Source of the DNA: an uncultured Bacilli bacterium
GTDB taxonomy: Bacteria > Bacillota_I > Bacilli_A > RFN20 > CAG-826
Assembly: GCA_944372115.1 (NCBI GenBank)
Contig: CALVYH010000003.1
Span: forward strand, 1-64,000
Direction: 5' to 3'
DNA: 64,000 nucleotides
Shown here one piece after another: positions 7,349 through 15,258 of this stretch; the stretch's first letter is position 1; each line of letters begins with the position of its first letter. The translations under genes and the position numbers were made by a program. A model generated the notes under the pieces. That model had not been told where the DNA came from. It ran no database searches and saw nothing but the letters and a program-made list of their open reading frames with translations.

Positions 7349-8470
7349 TTAAGCTAATGCGTGATACCAATCTTTAATAATTTGTCCTTGAGCAACACCT
7401 TGACCTTCTGAACCAGAACCAACGAAGTAAACATTGTCTAATCCTGAGAGATCAGCAACACTTGAGTTGTCAGAAGTTTTTGGTTGTCTGTTGAAGAATA
7501 CAACTGGTTTATCACCGACAATATTAAGATAATCTTCATAGTTAGCATGAGTAATAATATTTAATGCGAAACAATCATATGTATCTTCAGCAACTGCTGT
7601 TCTAATTAAATCTTGTAAAGCAGCATCGTCTGAACCATTACCTTCGACGACTTCAACTTCGAAACCTAATGCTCCAGCATAGTGTGGTAATGCTTGTCTA
7701 TATGTTTCTTTAATGAAGTTATCATTATTTGAATATGTAGCAACTAACATCTTTTTGCCACTTAATGCAGAATCAGCAGCAACATCAACATATGCACCAG
7801 GTTTTAATGATTCAGCATTTGAAGCTGTAACAGCTGCGAATTCTGTTTGAATAATATGTTTATCTAATTGATCAAGATTTAAAGCAGCTTTTCCACCATA
7901 TGTATCATCGATAACAGGTGTTTCACCTTTAAGAAGGTTACCTAATGTAACTGCAGTAGCTAAAGCTTGATCGTCACCGTTTTGTGAAACAGAACCAGCT
8001 AATGTGCCTTCGATAATCATATCACATGCGGAAGATAAAGCATCAAAACCAACGATTGGAGTTCCTTTTAATAAGTTTGAACAACCAGCAGCAGCAACAG
8101 CCATACCATCGTTGTTAGAAACGATAAAGTCTAAACTTGAACCATATTGAGTAATACATGTTTCAACGAATTCTTTAGCAGCTTGGTCTGACCAAGAGTT
8201 ACCATTTGTATCGATACAAGTTTTTCTTGTAAGTTCTTTAGCAGTAAATCCGCCTTCTTTAGCGATTTCATTTAATGCGTCGATACAACCTTGAGTTCTA
8301 TCTTCAGCTTCTGGGTTTCCATCTTCACCAACTAAGATGATGTAGCCTAATTCACCATCAGAAAGAGCATTTTCTAATGTCCATTCTGTAGCAGCTGAAT
8401 CACCACAAGATGCTAAACCAGCAGCCATTAAAGCGACAGCAGCAATTCCAGGAATTAATCTTCTTTTCAT
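7349..8470 (-). CDS. mglB: MglB-type galactose/glucose-binding lipoprotein, halves in swapped order
   Basis: Surface lipoprotein that captures hexose for MglAC. The signal peptide ends in LASC with lipid Cys22. Residues 39-185 correspond to the C-terminal half of E. coli MglB: GEDGNPEAEDRT matches GEPGHPDAEART, SNNDGMA matches ANNDAMA, and IVGFDAL matches VFGVDAL. Residues 240-370 correspond to its N-terminal half: ATYSNNDNF matches TIYKYDDNF, FALNI matches LAINL, and KPVVFFNRQP matches VPVVFFNKEP. So the chain is circularly permuted, joined by a linker at about 186-239. The expected sugar residues are mostly kept: Asp250, Phe252, Asn304, Arg58, Trp93, Asn120 and Asp143. His152 and Asp154 of E. 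coli are replaced by Asn52 and Glu54, and Asn256 by Gln163. Start is supported by taggagg upstream. Sugar specificity is inferred. Confidence 0.9.
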   Translation of the reverse strand: MKRRLIPGIAAVALMAAGLASCGDSAATEWTLENALSDGELGYIILVGEDGNPEAEDRTQGCIDALNEIAKEGGFTAKELTRKTCIDTNGNSWSDQAAKEFVETCITQYGSSLDFIVSNNDGMAVAAAGCSNLLKGTPIVGFDALSSACDMIIEGTLAGSVSQNGDDQALATAVTLGNLLKGETPVIDDTYGGKAALNLDQLDKHIIQTEFAAVTASNAESLKPGAYVDVAADSALSGKKMLVATYSNNDNFIKETYRQALPHYAGALGFEVEVVEGNGSDDAALQDLIRTAVAEDTYDCFALNIITHANYEDYLNIVGDKPVVFFNRQPKTSDNSSVADLSGLDNVYFVGSGSEGQGVAQGQIIKDWYHALA

Positions 8471-8560
8471 ATTATTTAATTTTTCCTCCTAATAATTCCG
8501 TTTAAATTAACCAAGATAAAGTAATTTCGATAAGAATTTATTTATCTTTTAGTCCCCTCT

Positions 8561-8589
8561 ATTATAATTTGAAAGCGCTTTCATATCAA
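8561..8589 (-). promoter_or_regulatory. mglBAC promoter with LacI/CcpA-type operator in the spacer
   Basis: On the minus strand, -35 TTGATA (8584-8589) and -10 TATAAT (8561-8566) are 17 nt apart. The perfect palindrome TGAAAGCGCTTTCA (8570-8583) fills the spacer. This matches the cre/LacI-family consensus, so binding would block RNA polymerase. The mRNA leader would be about 85 nt and ends in a strong Shine-Dalgarno. Confidence 0.88.
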
Positions 8590-8673
8590 CTTTTTTTCAC
8601 TTTACATTAATATTAATGTTGATTAATGTGCATTTTACCGAAATTTTTATTTAAAATTTTTTTCAATTTTAGA

Positions 8674-8735
8674 TTGACAAAAGTATCTAATTAATATAAT
8701 TAATAATGAAAAGTGTGAAATTAATTAAAAAGTGA
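8674..8735 (+). promoter_or_regulatory. Orphan promoter-like motif with a 9-codon leaderless ORF
   Basis: TTGACA (8674-8679), 15-nt spacer and TATAAT (8695-8700) precede ATG8706, which encodes only MKSVKLIKK before TGA. The motif ttgacaaaagtatcta matches the repeat unit upstream of the DUF4143 gene at 26047, where it also overlaps the -35. It may be the remains of a lost copy of that gene. No downstream gene exists on this strand. Confidence 0.35.
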
Positions 8736-8756
8736 GAAAAGTCAAGAAGAAAAACA

Positions 8757-9329
8757 TTATATATATCGTTTGCTGAATTTAGTTCGTATTTCATTTGAAG
8801 AACTAGCTTCAAAGTATGAATAATAAATGTAATCAACAAATCTATAATATTCATTTTGTAAACCGCATAAAAAGTATGAATATTTATAATCAAGTAGAAT
8901 TGTCTCTAAATCCGAAGCAAAAAAAGGAGTTTTTACATCCTTTTCACTTTTAAAGAAAAAATTTTTAAGATTATCTTCATATTGGATCGGCAAATATACA
9001 TTTAAATTTATTTCTAAGTAAGAATGTTCTTCTATTTTATAATATAAGGAAATTTTATTCATATAATTTAAGGTAACTAATAAACCATCGTTTAAGTTCC
9101 CTTTATTAGCTGATTTAACATTAAATTTAATTGATTTTAAGCAACAAAAAGATAAAGGATAGCTTTTTTCAAAATTTATAAAAGATGTAACTAATTTTGT
9201 CTTATCTAAATTTATATAATTAGATAAAAAAGATTTAAAATCATTTAATTTATAAAAATAAAAATCTTCTTTTTCATAATTTTTAGAGCAGGAAACGTTA
9301 CTTAGTAATGAAAAATAATTAAATTGCAT
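8757..9329 (-). CDS. Hypothetical protein
   Basis: A 190-residue protein rich in Tyr, Phe, Asn and Ser with no signal peptide or membrane span. No family was recognised. Notable features are a CxCS near residue 14, a Cys pair (FCCLK) at about 60, and a beta-rich middle (YLEINLNVYLPIQYEDNL). It lies downstream of the LacI gene with a 52-nt gap. A TATAAT on the minus strand (9358-9363) lies 28 nt before the ATG, and no Shine-Dalgarno is visible. Codon use matches its neighbours, so it is probably a real gene, but its role is unknown. Confidence 0.55.
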   Translation of the reverse strand: MQFNYFSLLSNVSCSKNYEKEDFYFYKLNDFKSFLSNYINLDKTKLVTSFINFEKSYPLSFCCLKSIKFNVKSANKGNLNDGLLVTLNYMNKISLYYKIEEHSYLEINLNVYLPIQYEDNLKNFFFKSEKDVKTPFFASDLETILLDYKYSYFLCGLQNEYYRFVDYIYYSYFEASSSNEIRTKFSKRYI

Positions 9330-9381
9330 TCCAAAAATTTTTAAATCTTTTATTCATATTATATTTAAAATTATTATATTT

Positions 9382-10341
9382 TTAATTTTCATTTAAATAA
9401 ACATCATATTTTATCTTTATAGCGTTTTGTTTTTTCTTATATACTAAACGATCTTTAAGTAATTCAATTGATTTTGATGAGATTTTATCATAATCAAAAT
9501 CAATTGAAGGAAATTTATAATAAAATCCTAATCTTTTGATATCATTATCAAATCCTATAATATGTATTTTTTTAAGTAATTCATAGTATTCTTTTTTATA
9601 TATTAAAGCATCTAATAATATACGGTCATTGTAAAAAAATATTCCATTATAATTTTCATTTTTTATTAAATTAGGAAACGTTTTTAATCCTTCTTCTATT
9701 GTTACTAACTTATATTCTTTATTATATTTTTTTACGATATTTAAAAATCCAATCAATCTTCTTTTAGAAGCTTCACTAGCTTTTTCATAAACATAAATTA
9801 GTTTTTTGGCGTTTTTATTTATTAAATAAGATGTAGCAATTTCTCCACCCTTAATATCATCAGTATATAATGAATCAACATATTGATTTCCACTAACTCT
9901 ACCAATAAGTTGAAGATAAATATTATTAATTTTTGCAAGTTCAATTGCTTTTTCTTCAAGTTCATTAAAAGAAATAATCGCATCAACTTTTCGATATAAA
10001 CATTTTTTAATAATTTCTTCATCAATCTTTTTAAATTCATTAGTGTTTATAACTAAAAGATCAAACTTTTCGTCTTCAATTTTATCAACTATAAGTTGAC
10101 CCATTAAAGCAAAATAAGGATTATGAAAAGAATCAAAAACTAAAGCAACAGTATAAATTTTAGAAAATTTAAAAGTATAGCCTTTAGCTTGATAGTCAAC
10201 TCTTAAAGCTTCTTTTCTAACTATTTCTTTAGTTTCTTCACTGATATCACTTAAATCTCTTAAAGCATGTGAAACAGTATTTATAGATAAATTTAAATTT
10301 TTAGCAATATCTTTTAATCCAACTTTTTTTGTTTTTAACAT
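9382..10341 (-). CDS. LacI/GalR-family transcriptional regulator
   Basis: A 319-residue repressor. The N-terminal HTH (residues 6-30, VGLKDIAKNLNLSINTVSHA) and the hinge helix region (to about 60) are followed by a periplasmic-binding-like effector domain with KKIHIIGFDND near the end. It lies between two transport operons whose promoters carry matching palindromes (8570-8583 and 18574-18587), which makes it the natural candidate to control both. CcpA encoded elsewhere is the alternative. The effector sugar cannot be read from the sequence. Its own promoter has an extended -10 and starts almost at the ATG. Confidence 0.93.
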   Translation of the reverse strand: MLKTKKVGLKDIAKNLNLSINTVSHALRDLSDISEETKEIVRKEALRVDYQAKGYTFKFSKIYTVALVFDSFHNPYFALMGQLIVDKIEDEKFDLLVINTNEFKKIDEEIIKKCLYRKVDAIISFNELEEKAIELAKINNIYLQLIGRVSGNQYVDSLYTDDIKGGEIATSYLINKNAKKLIYVYEKASEASKRRLIGFLNIVKKYNKEYKLVTIEEGLKTFPNLIKNENYNGIFFYNDRILLDALIYKKEYYELLKKIHIIGFDNDIKRLGFYYKFPSIDFDYDKISSKSIELLKDRLVYKKKQNAIKIKYDVYLNEN

Positions 10342-10348
10342 AACAAAA

Positions 10349-10360
10349 ACTATTATAACA
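10349..10360 (-). promoter_or_regulatory. Extended -10 promoter, leaderless start of the lacI-type gene
   Basis: The minus strand reads TGT-TATAAT, with the -10 at 10352-10357, only 10 nt before the ATG. No Shine-Dalgarno fits in between, so the mRNA 5' end should be at or within a few nt of the start codon. Confidence 0.55.
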
Positions 10361-10380
10361 ATGTTAAAAACAAAATTTAA

Positions 10381-11331
10381 TTAAACTTTAGTTAATACGT
10401 ATTTAATATTTGAATGACCTTTAATCAAAAATTTAGTATTAGCTTTTATAAAATAAGATTTATATTTACTTACTTTTTTATTATTAATATATCCTTCTCC
10501 TTCTATAACTGTTAAACACGAAAAAGAATCATTAAATAAATATTCTTTTTCTTCATTTTTATTTAAATTTTCTAAAAAACAAGTAAAATATTTTCTTTTT
10601 ATTTCTTTTTCGTTTGTTAAAGTAATTGTAGAAAGATCTAATTTCCTTAAATTTATAACATCTATTGCTTTTTTTATATGTAATTCTCTTTTTTTACCAC
10701 TTTTTTTATCAATACGATTATAATCATATAATCGATACGTTAAAAAAGAAGATTCTTGTATTTCTAAAAGAGTTATTCCTTTTCCTATAGCGTGTATTGT
10801 ACCCGGTTTAATTAAAAAGATGTCTCCTTTTTTTACCATCACCTTATTTAATAATGATAATAAATTATTATCATTAATAGATTTAACAAAATCTTCTTTT
10901 GTTAAATCTTTATTTAATCCTAAATATAAATAAGATGATCGTAAAGAATCTAAGATAATCCGCATTTCTTCTTTACCTAAACTATTTTCATATTTTAAAG
11001 CGTATTCATCGCTAGGATGAACTTGAATAGATAATGAATCATTAGAATCAATTAATTTAATTAAGGTAGGAAAAAATAATTTATTATTATAAACAAAAGA
11101 AGATATATTACTTCCTAAATCTTTTTTATAATTAACTTCTTTTCTTACTTCTTTTAACTTTTTATTATCATTTTCATCAATAAATAAAGAAGGTCCTTCA
11201 TCTAAAAAAGATAATTCCCAAGATTCACTTATTTTTTCATATTTATTATTTATATCTTTATAGCTTTTTAATTTTGTTCCACCCCAAAGATATTCTTTTA
11301 AAGATGGAATAAGTTCAACAATATCTTCCAT
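10381..11331 (-). CDS. manA: Mannose-6-phosphate isomerase, class I
   Basis: Interconverts mannose-6-phosphate and fructose-6-phosphate in the cytosol using Zn2+. At 316 residues it is the short Bacillota form. Visible signatures are LKEYLWGGTKL near the start, the metal-site motif SLSIQVHPSDEYAL (His and Gln ligands) at about residues 98-111, PGTIHAIGKGITLLEIQ, and YRLYDYNR. It follows the phosphohexomutase gene by 52 nt on the same strand and precedes the LacI regulator by 39 nt. This groups phosphosugar interconversion with sugar uptake. A weak Shine-Dalgarno (aaaggtaa) lies about 14 nt before the ATG. Confidence 0.93.
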   Translation of the reverse strand: MEDIVELIPSLKEYLWGGTKLKSYKDINNKYEKISESWELSFLDEGPSLFIDENDNKKLKEVRKEVNYKKDLGSNISSFVYNNKLFFPTLIKLIDSNDSLSIQVHPSDEYALKYENSLGKEEMRIILDSLRSSYLYLGLNKDLTKEDFVKSINDNNLLSLLNKVMVKKGDIFLIKPGTIHAIGKGITLLEIQESSFLTYRLYDYNRIDKKSGKKRELHIKKAIDVINLRKLDLSTITLTNEKEIKRKYFTCFLENLNKNEEKEYLFNDSFSCLTVIEGEGYINNKKVSKYKSYFIKANTKFLIKGHSNIKYVLTKV

Positions 11332-11383
11332 ACTAAATATTTATTACCTTTATTTATATTTTTATTTATCTTTAATTTTATTT

Positions 11384-13150
11384 TTATAAATTCATTAAAA
11401 GATTAAATAAATCTTGATATTTATTAATTAATTCTTCACTCTCTTCTTTATTTAAAGAATTAACTTCGATATAACATTTTAATTTTGGTTCAGTTCCACT
11501 AGGGCGAATCATAAAACGAGTTTCGTTTTTAAAAATAAGAATTAAAACATCGCTTGAAGGTAAATTTATTTTCTTTTTATTATTATTTATATCAATACTT
11601 TCTTTATTTAAATAATCTTCTTTTATAATTACTTCTTCTTTTAATATATTAGATAATTCATTTAATGAAAGATTTCTTATTTTTTCCATAATTTCTTTCA
11701 TTTTTTTCATTCCGTTTTCACCATCAAAATTATGTGTTAATAAAATGTTTTTATAATAACCATATTCTTTATAAATAGAATCTAGTTTATCAATTAGTGA
11801 AATGTTCTTTATTTTATAAAAATAACACATTTCACTAATCAATAGGGAAGCATTAATACTATCTTTATCTCTTATATCAGTATTTGTTAAATATCCATAG
11901 CTTTCTTCAAATCCTAATAAATAATTATCTAATTTATTTTCTTTTTCTAAAGAATTAATAATTTCTCCTATAAATTTAAAACCAGTTAAAACTGTTTTTA
12001 AATTTATATTATATTTTTTAGTTATTTTATCTACTAATGAAGTAGATACAATACTTCTAACTACTACTTTATTATTAAAATAAGATTTATCTATTTTATT
12101 AATGTTTAAATTATAGTTAATAATAAAATCAAGTAATAAAATAGCAATTTCATTTCCTGAAGGATAATAAATTTCATCTTTTATTTTATCATTAATTACT
12201 AATCCTACTCTATCAGCATCAGGATCAGTAGCAAGTAAAATATCACTAGAAGTATTTTTTAAATATTTAACTCCTAAAAAGAGTGTTTCTTTTAATTCTG
12301 GATTAGGTTTAGGACATGTTAAAAATAAAGGATCTGGTTTTTCTTGTTCTTTAACAATTATTAAATCATTAAACCCACTTTTAACTAAAACTTCTTTTAC
12401 ATATCTTAATCCTGTTCCGTTTAAAGAAGTATAAACTATTTTAAAATTTTCTTTTTTATTTCTACTTTTTAATAAAGATGAAGATAGAGTAGAGTTTATA
12501 TATTCATTAAAAATATCATCATTTATATAAGATATATATGATTTATCGATATTTTTTTCATCGCTATTTAATTTAAAATCTTTAAAAGTATCAACGCTAT
12601 TTATTTTAGCTAATATTTCATTAGCTTCATTTAAAGTAATTTGATAAGCATTTTCATTATAAACTTTATATCCATTATATTCTTTTGGATTATGAGAAGC
12701 AGTAATTATAATTCCTCCATTAGCTTTAAGTTTTCTTATTGCAAAAGAAACTACTGGAGTAGGGGTAAGTTCTTTAAATAAATATACTCTTATTTTATTA
12801 GATGCTAAAACAAGAGAAGAAAGATAAGCAAACTCCTTAGAATTATAGCGGGAGTCATAACCGATAACTACGCTTATTTCTTCATTATTATTAATTTTTT
12901 CTTTATATTTTTCTTTTAAATATAAGGCAAAACCTTCAGTTGCTTTATATATATTATATTTATTAAGTTTAGAAGAACCTAAAGACATTATTCCTCTAAG
13001 TCCTCCGGTACCAAAACTTAAATCTTTATAAAATAAATCATTAATTATTTCTTCATTTTGTATACTTTTTAGCTCATTATAATCATTTTCATCAATATTT
13101 TTTAAAGAATCTAACCAATATTTATATCTAGACAATGTTTCTTTTTCCAT
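11384..13150 (-). CDS. pgcA: Phosphoglucomutase/phosphomannomutase (alpha-D-phosphohexomutase)
   Basis: Cytosolic enzyme interconverting hexose-1- and hexose-6-phosphates. At 588 residues it matches the PgcA subgroup. The catalytic phosphoserine loop is GGIIITASHNPKEYNGYKVY (about residues 134-153). The metal loop is DPDADRVG, the sugar-specificity loop is GFEESYGYL, and the phosphate-binding loop is RPSGTEPKLKCYIEV near the C-terminus. It begins just downstream of the terminator closing the transporter operon, so it is probably the first gene of a pgm-manA-lacI transcript. Shine-Dalgarno ataagga is present. Substrate preference between glucose and mannose phosphates is not determinable here. 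Confidence 0.94.
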   Translation of the reverse strand: MEKETLSRYKYWLDSLKNIDENDYNELKSIQNEEIINDLFYKDLSFGTGGLRGIMSLGSSKLNKYNIYKATEGFALYLKEKYKEKINNNEEISVVIGYDSRYNSKEFAYLSSLVLASNKIRVYLFKELTPTPVVSFAIRKLKANGGIIITASHNPKEYNGYKVYNENAYQITLNEANEILAKINSVDTFKDFKLNSDEKNIDKSYISYINDDIFNEYINSTLSSSLLKSRNKKENFKIVYTSLNGTGLRYVKEVLVKSGFNDLIIVKEQEKPDPLFLTCPKPNPELKETLFLGVKYLKNTSSDILLATDPDADRVGLVINDKIKDEIYYPSGNEIAILLLDFIINYNLNINKIDKSYFNNKVVVRSIVSTSLVDKITKKYNINLKTVLTGFKFIGEIINSLEKENKLDNYLLGFEESYGYLTNTDIRDKDSINASLLISEMCYFYKIKNISLIDKLDSIYKEYGYYKNILLTHNFDGENGMKKMKEIMEKIRNLSLNELSNILKEEVIIKEDYLNKESIDINNNKKKINLPSSDVLILIFKNETRFMIRPSGTEPKLKCYIEVNSLNKEESEELINKYQDLFNLLMNL

Positions 13151-13210
13151 AAACTACTACTTATCCTTATATATTTAAATTATTATTTAATTTATTATTC
13201 TTTTTTTAAA

Positions 13211-13238
13211 ATAAGGGCATCAAGATTGATGCCCTTAT
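13211..13238 (-). terminator. Intrinsic terminator after the FbpABC-type transporter operon
   Basis: ATAAGGGCATCA pairs with TGATGCCCTTAT (12 bp, 4-nt loop), and a TTTT run follows on the minus strand. It is 6 nt beyond the ATPase stop. Confidence 0.9.
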
Positions 13239-13243
13239 ATTTT

Positions 13244-15256
13244 TTATTCATTATTTAAATATTTTAAACTACCTTGAGAAAGAAGTTTTCCACTCTTTCT
13301 ATCAAAAAGTAATATTTCTTTACCAATGAAATTAAGTTTACAATTTGATCCAACCTTATAATCGACTCCACCAAATATGACACCAGTAAGAATAAATTCA
13401 CCTAATCTAATTTTAACAGTTGTTTCCATTCCACTAGGAAGAGCATTATAAATTTCTCCATTGATTAATCCATCATCATTAAGAGAAATAAATTCTGGAC
13501 GAATACCAATAACATATTCATTTTCATCGATAACTCTTTCTTCAGTTGAATCAACTGTTTCAGTAACTTTTTGAATAGAGAATTTAAATTCTTGATCTTT
13601 ATTACCTTTCTCAACGAATTTTTTATCTTTTTTCAAAGATTCAACTTCTTTTTCTTTTTCTTTAACTTCATTATCTCTTTCTTCTTTTTCTTTAGTTAAA
13701 TTTAAAGATGTTGTAGGAACATATTCAAACTTTAACCCATCAAACATCGAAAGAGTAATTTTTTCATTTTCATCTTGAGAAGCAATTGCTTCAACAAAGT
13801 TAATGGCTGGAGAACCAACGAAATCAGCAACAAAAATATTATTTGGTTTTTTATAAACATCTAATGGGGCATCATATTGTTGTAAAACACCATTATTAAT
13901 TAAACAAATTTTTGTAGCTAATGTCATAGCTTCTAATTGATCATGAGTGACATAAACGAATGTTGACCCAGTTTCAAGATGTAAACGTTTAAGTTCACCT
14001 CTCATTTCAAGTCTTAACTTAGCATCAAGATTAGAAAGAGGTTCATCCATAAACAATACTTTTGGTCCAGGAGCTAAAGTTCTAGCAATAGCAACTCTTT
14101 GTTGTTGACCTCCAGAAAGTTCACTAGGATATCTTTCCATGAATTCACCAATCTTAACAACTCTAGAAACATGTCTTACTTTTAAATCGATTTCTTCAGC
14201 GCTTAATTTTCTATATTTCATTAAGTGAACTTTCTTTCCATCCCAAGATTTATTATCAAAATCAATTGAAGGAATTTTTTCACCCTTATTATTAAGATGG
14301 AAATTATTATTTAAATAATCACTTCTTATTCTAGCTAATAATGTTTCATAATCTTTAAGTTCATTTTCTACTAAACTCTTTTGTTCTTCTTCACTCTTAT
14401 CTTTAATTGATAAAGCAAATTCATATAATTTTTTAGCAGTTTTTAATGAAACATTGGTTTTTCTCATAATAACTTTTAAAGGTTTTTCATTTTCATTAGC
14501 TGCATAATCGAAATAAGAAAGAAGCGTTTTATAATCTTTGATTGCTTCATAACTCAAATTTAAAGCAATATAATCTTCAGCAAGTTCAGGTTCACTTAGA
14601 ACATAACCTTCACTATTTAAATCAATACCTTTTTCTTCATATTTATGAGTAATTGATTCTAATTCTTTTTCCTTATTTTCAATTTCTTTAGTACAAATAG
14701 AAGATAAATCGTCCTTTTCTTCCAAATGTAAATCAAAAATATATTTTGCAGTAAAATTAGAAACTTTAAATTGATCAATAATTGCAATTAAAGTTCTTCT
14801 TTTATCGACTTTTCCGTTTTTATCAATATTTTGTTTTATGAGTTCAACTACTTTTTGAGGATTTTTTAAAACTAAAATATCATTTTTAATTTTTGTATAG
14901 TTTGAATCAACAACTGGTAAATATTCTTTTAAATTTTGTAAGCCAAACTCGATATTTTTTTGTACTGTCATATGTGGCCAAAGAGCATAGTTTTGGAAAA
15001 GGAAGCCAACATGTCTTTTACTTGCTGGAACGTTAATTCCTAAATCACTATCAAAAACTGGGATACCATTAATTAAAATTTTTCCACTAGTTGGAGTTTC
15101 AAGGCCTGCAATCATACGAAGTGTAGTAGTTTTACCACATCCTGATGGGCCAAGTAATGTAATGAATGAATAATCATCTATATGGAGATTTAAATTATCA
15201 ACGGCATAGAAATCTCCCCATCTTTTTGTAACATTAATTAAATCAATTGTAGGCAT
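13244..15256 (-). CDS. FbpC/UgpC-type ABC importer ATPase with ~240-residue insertion
   Basis: Energises the permease encoded just upstream. Walker A is GPSGCGKTTT (36-45), the Q-loop FQNYALWPHM (87-96), the signature LSGGQQQ (380-386), Walker B LFMDEPLSNLDA, and the H-loop VTHDQ. A C-terminal TOBE/OB region closes the protein (IGIRPEFISL). Family members have about 50 residues between Q-loop and signature; here there are about 285. The insert (roughly 108-350) is charged and helical. It contains two similar HTH-like units: residues 155-176 (LIAIIDQFKVSNFTAKYIF) and 259-280 (PLKVIMRKTNVSLKTAKKLY). A related single unit occurs in the ATPase at 33420. A second Lys/Glu-rich insert interrupts the C-terminal domain. 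Its Shine-Dalgarno (aggagg) overlaps the permease end, with a 2-nt gap. Confidence 0.9.
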   Translation of the reverse strand: MPTIDLINVTKRWGDFYAVDNLNLHIDDYSFITLLGPSGCGKTTTLRMIAGLETPTSGKILINGIPVFDSDLGINVPASKRHVGFLFQNYALWPHMTVQKNIEFGLQNLKEYLPVVDSNYTKIKNDILVLKNPQKVVELIKQNIDKNGKVDKRRTLIAIIDQFKVSNFTAKYIFDLHLEEKDDLSSICTKEIENKEKELESITHKYEEKGIDLNSEGYVLSEPELAEDYIALNLSYEAIKDYKTLLSYFDYAANENEKPLKVIMRKTNVSLKTAKKLYEFALSIKDKSEEEQKSLVENELKDYETLLARIRSDYLNNNFHLNNKGEKIPSIDFDNKSWDGKKVHLMKYRKLSAEEIDLKVRHVSRVVKIGEFMERYPSELSGGQQQRVAIARTLAPGPKVLFMDEPLSNLDAKLRLEMRGELKRLHLETGSTFVYVTHDQLEAMTLATKICLINNGVLQQYDAPLDVYKKPNNIFVADFVGSPAINFVEAIASQDENEKITLSMFDGLKFEYVPTTSLNLTKEKEERDNEVKEKEKEVESLKKDKKFVEKGNKDQEFKFSIQKVTETVDSTEERVIDENEYVIGIRPEFISLNDDGLINGEIYNALPSGMETTVKIRLGEFILTGVIFGGVDYKVGSNCKLNFIGKEILLFDRKSGKLLSQGSLKYLNNE

Positions 15257-15258
15257 AA

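Noticed and set aside
13244-15256. Ferric-iron importer call for the FbpABC-like operon
   Set aside because: Architecture matches FbpABC, but the LacI/CcpA-type operator and neighbouring manA/pgm favour a carbohydrate, so I left the substrate open.
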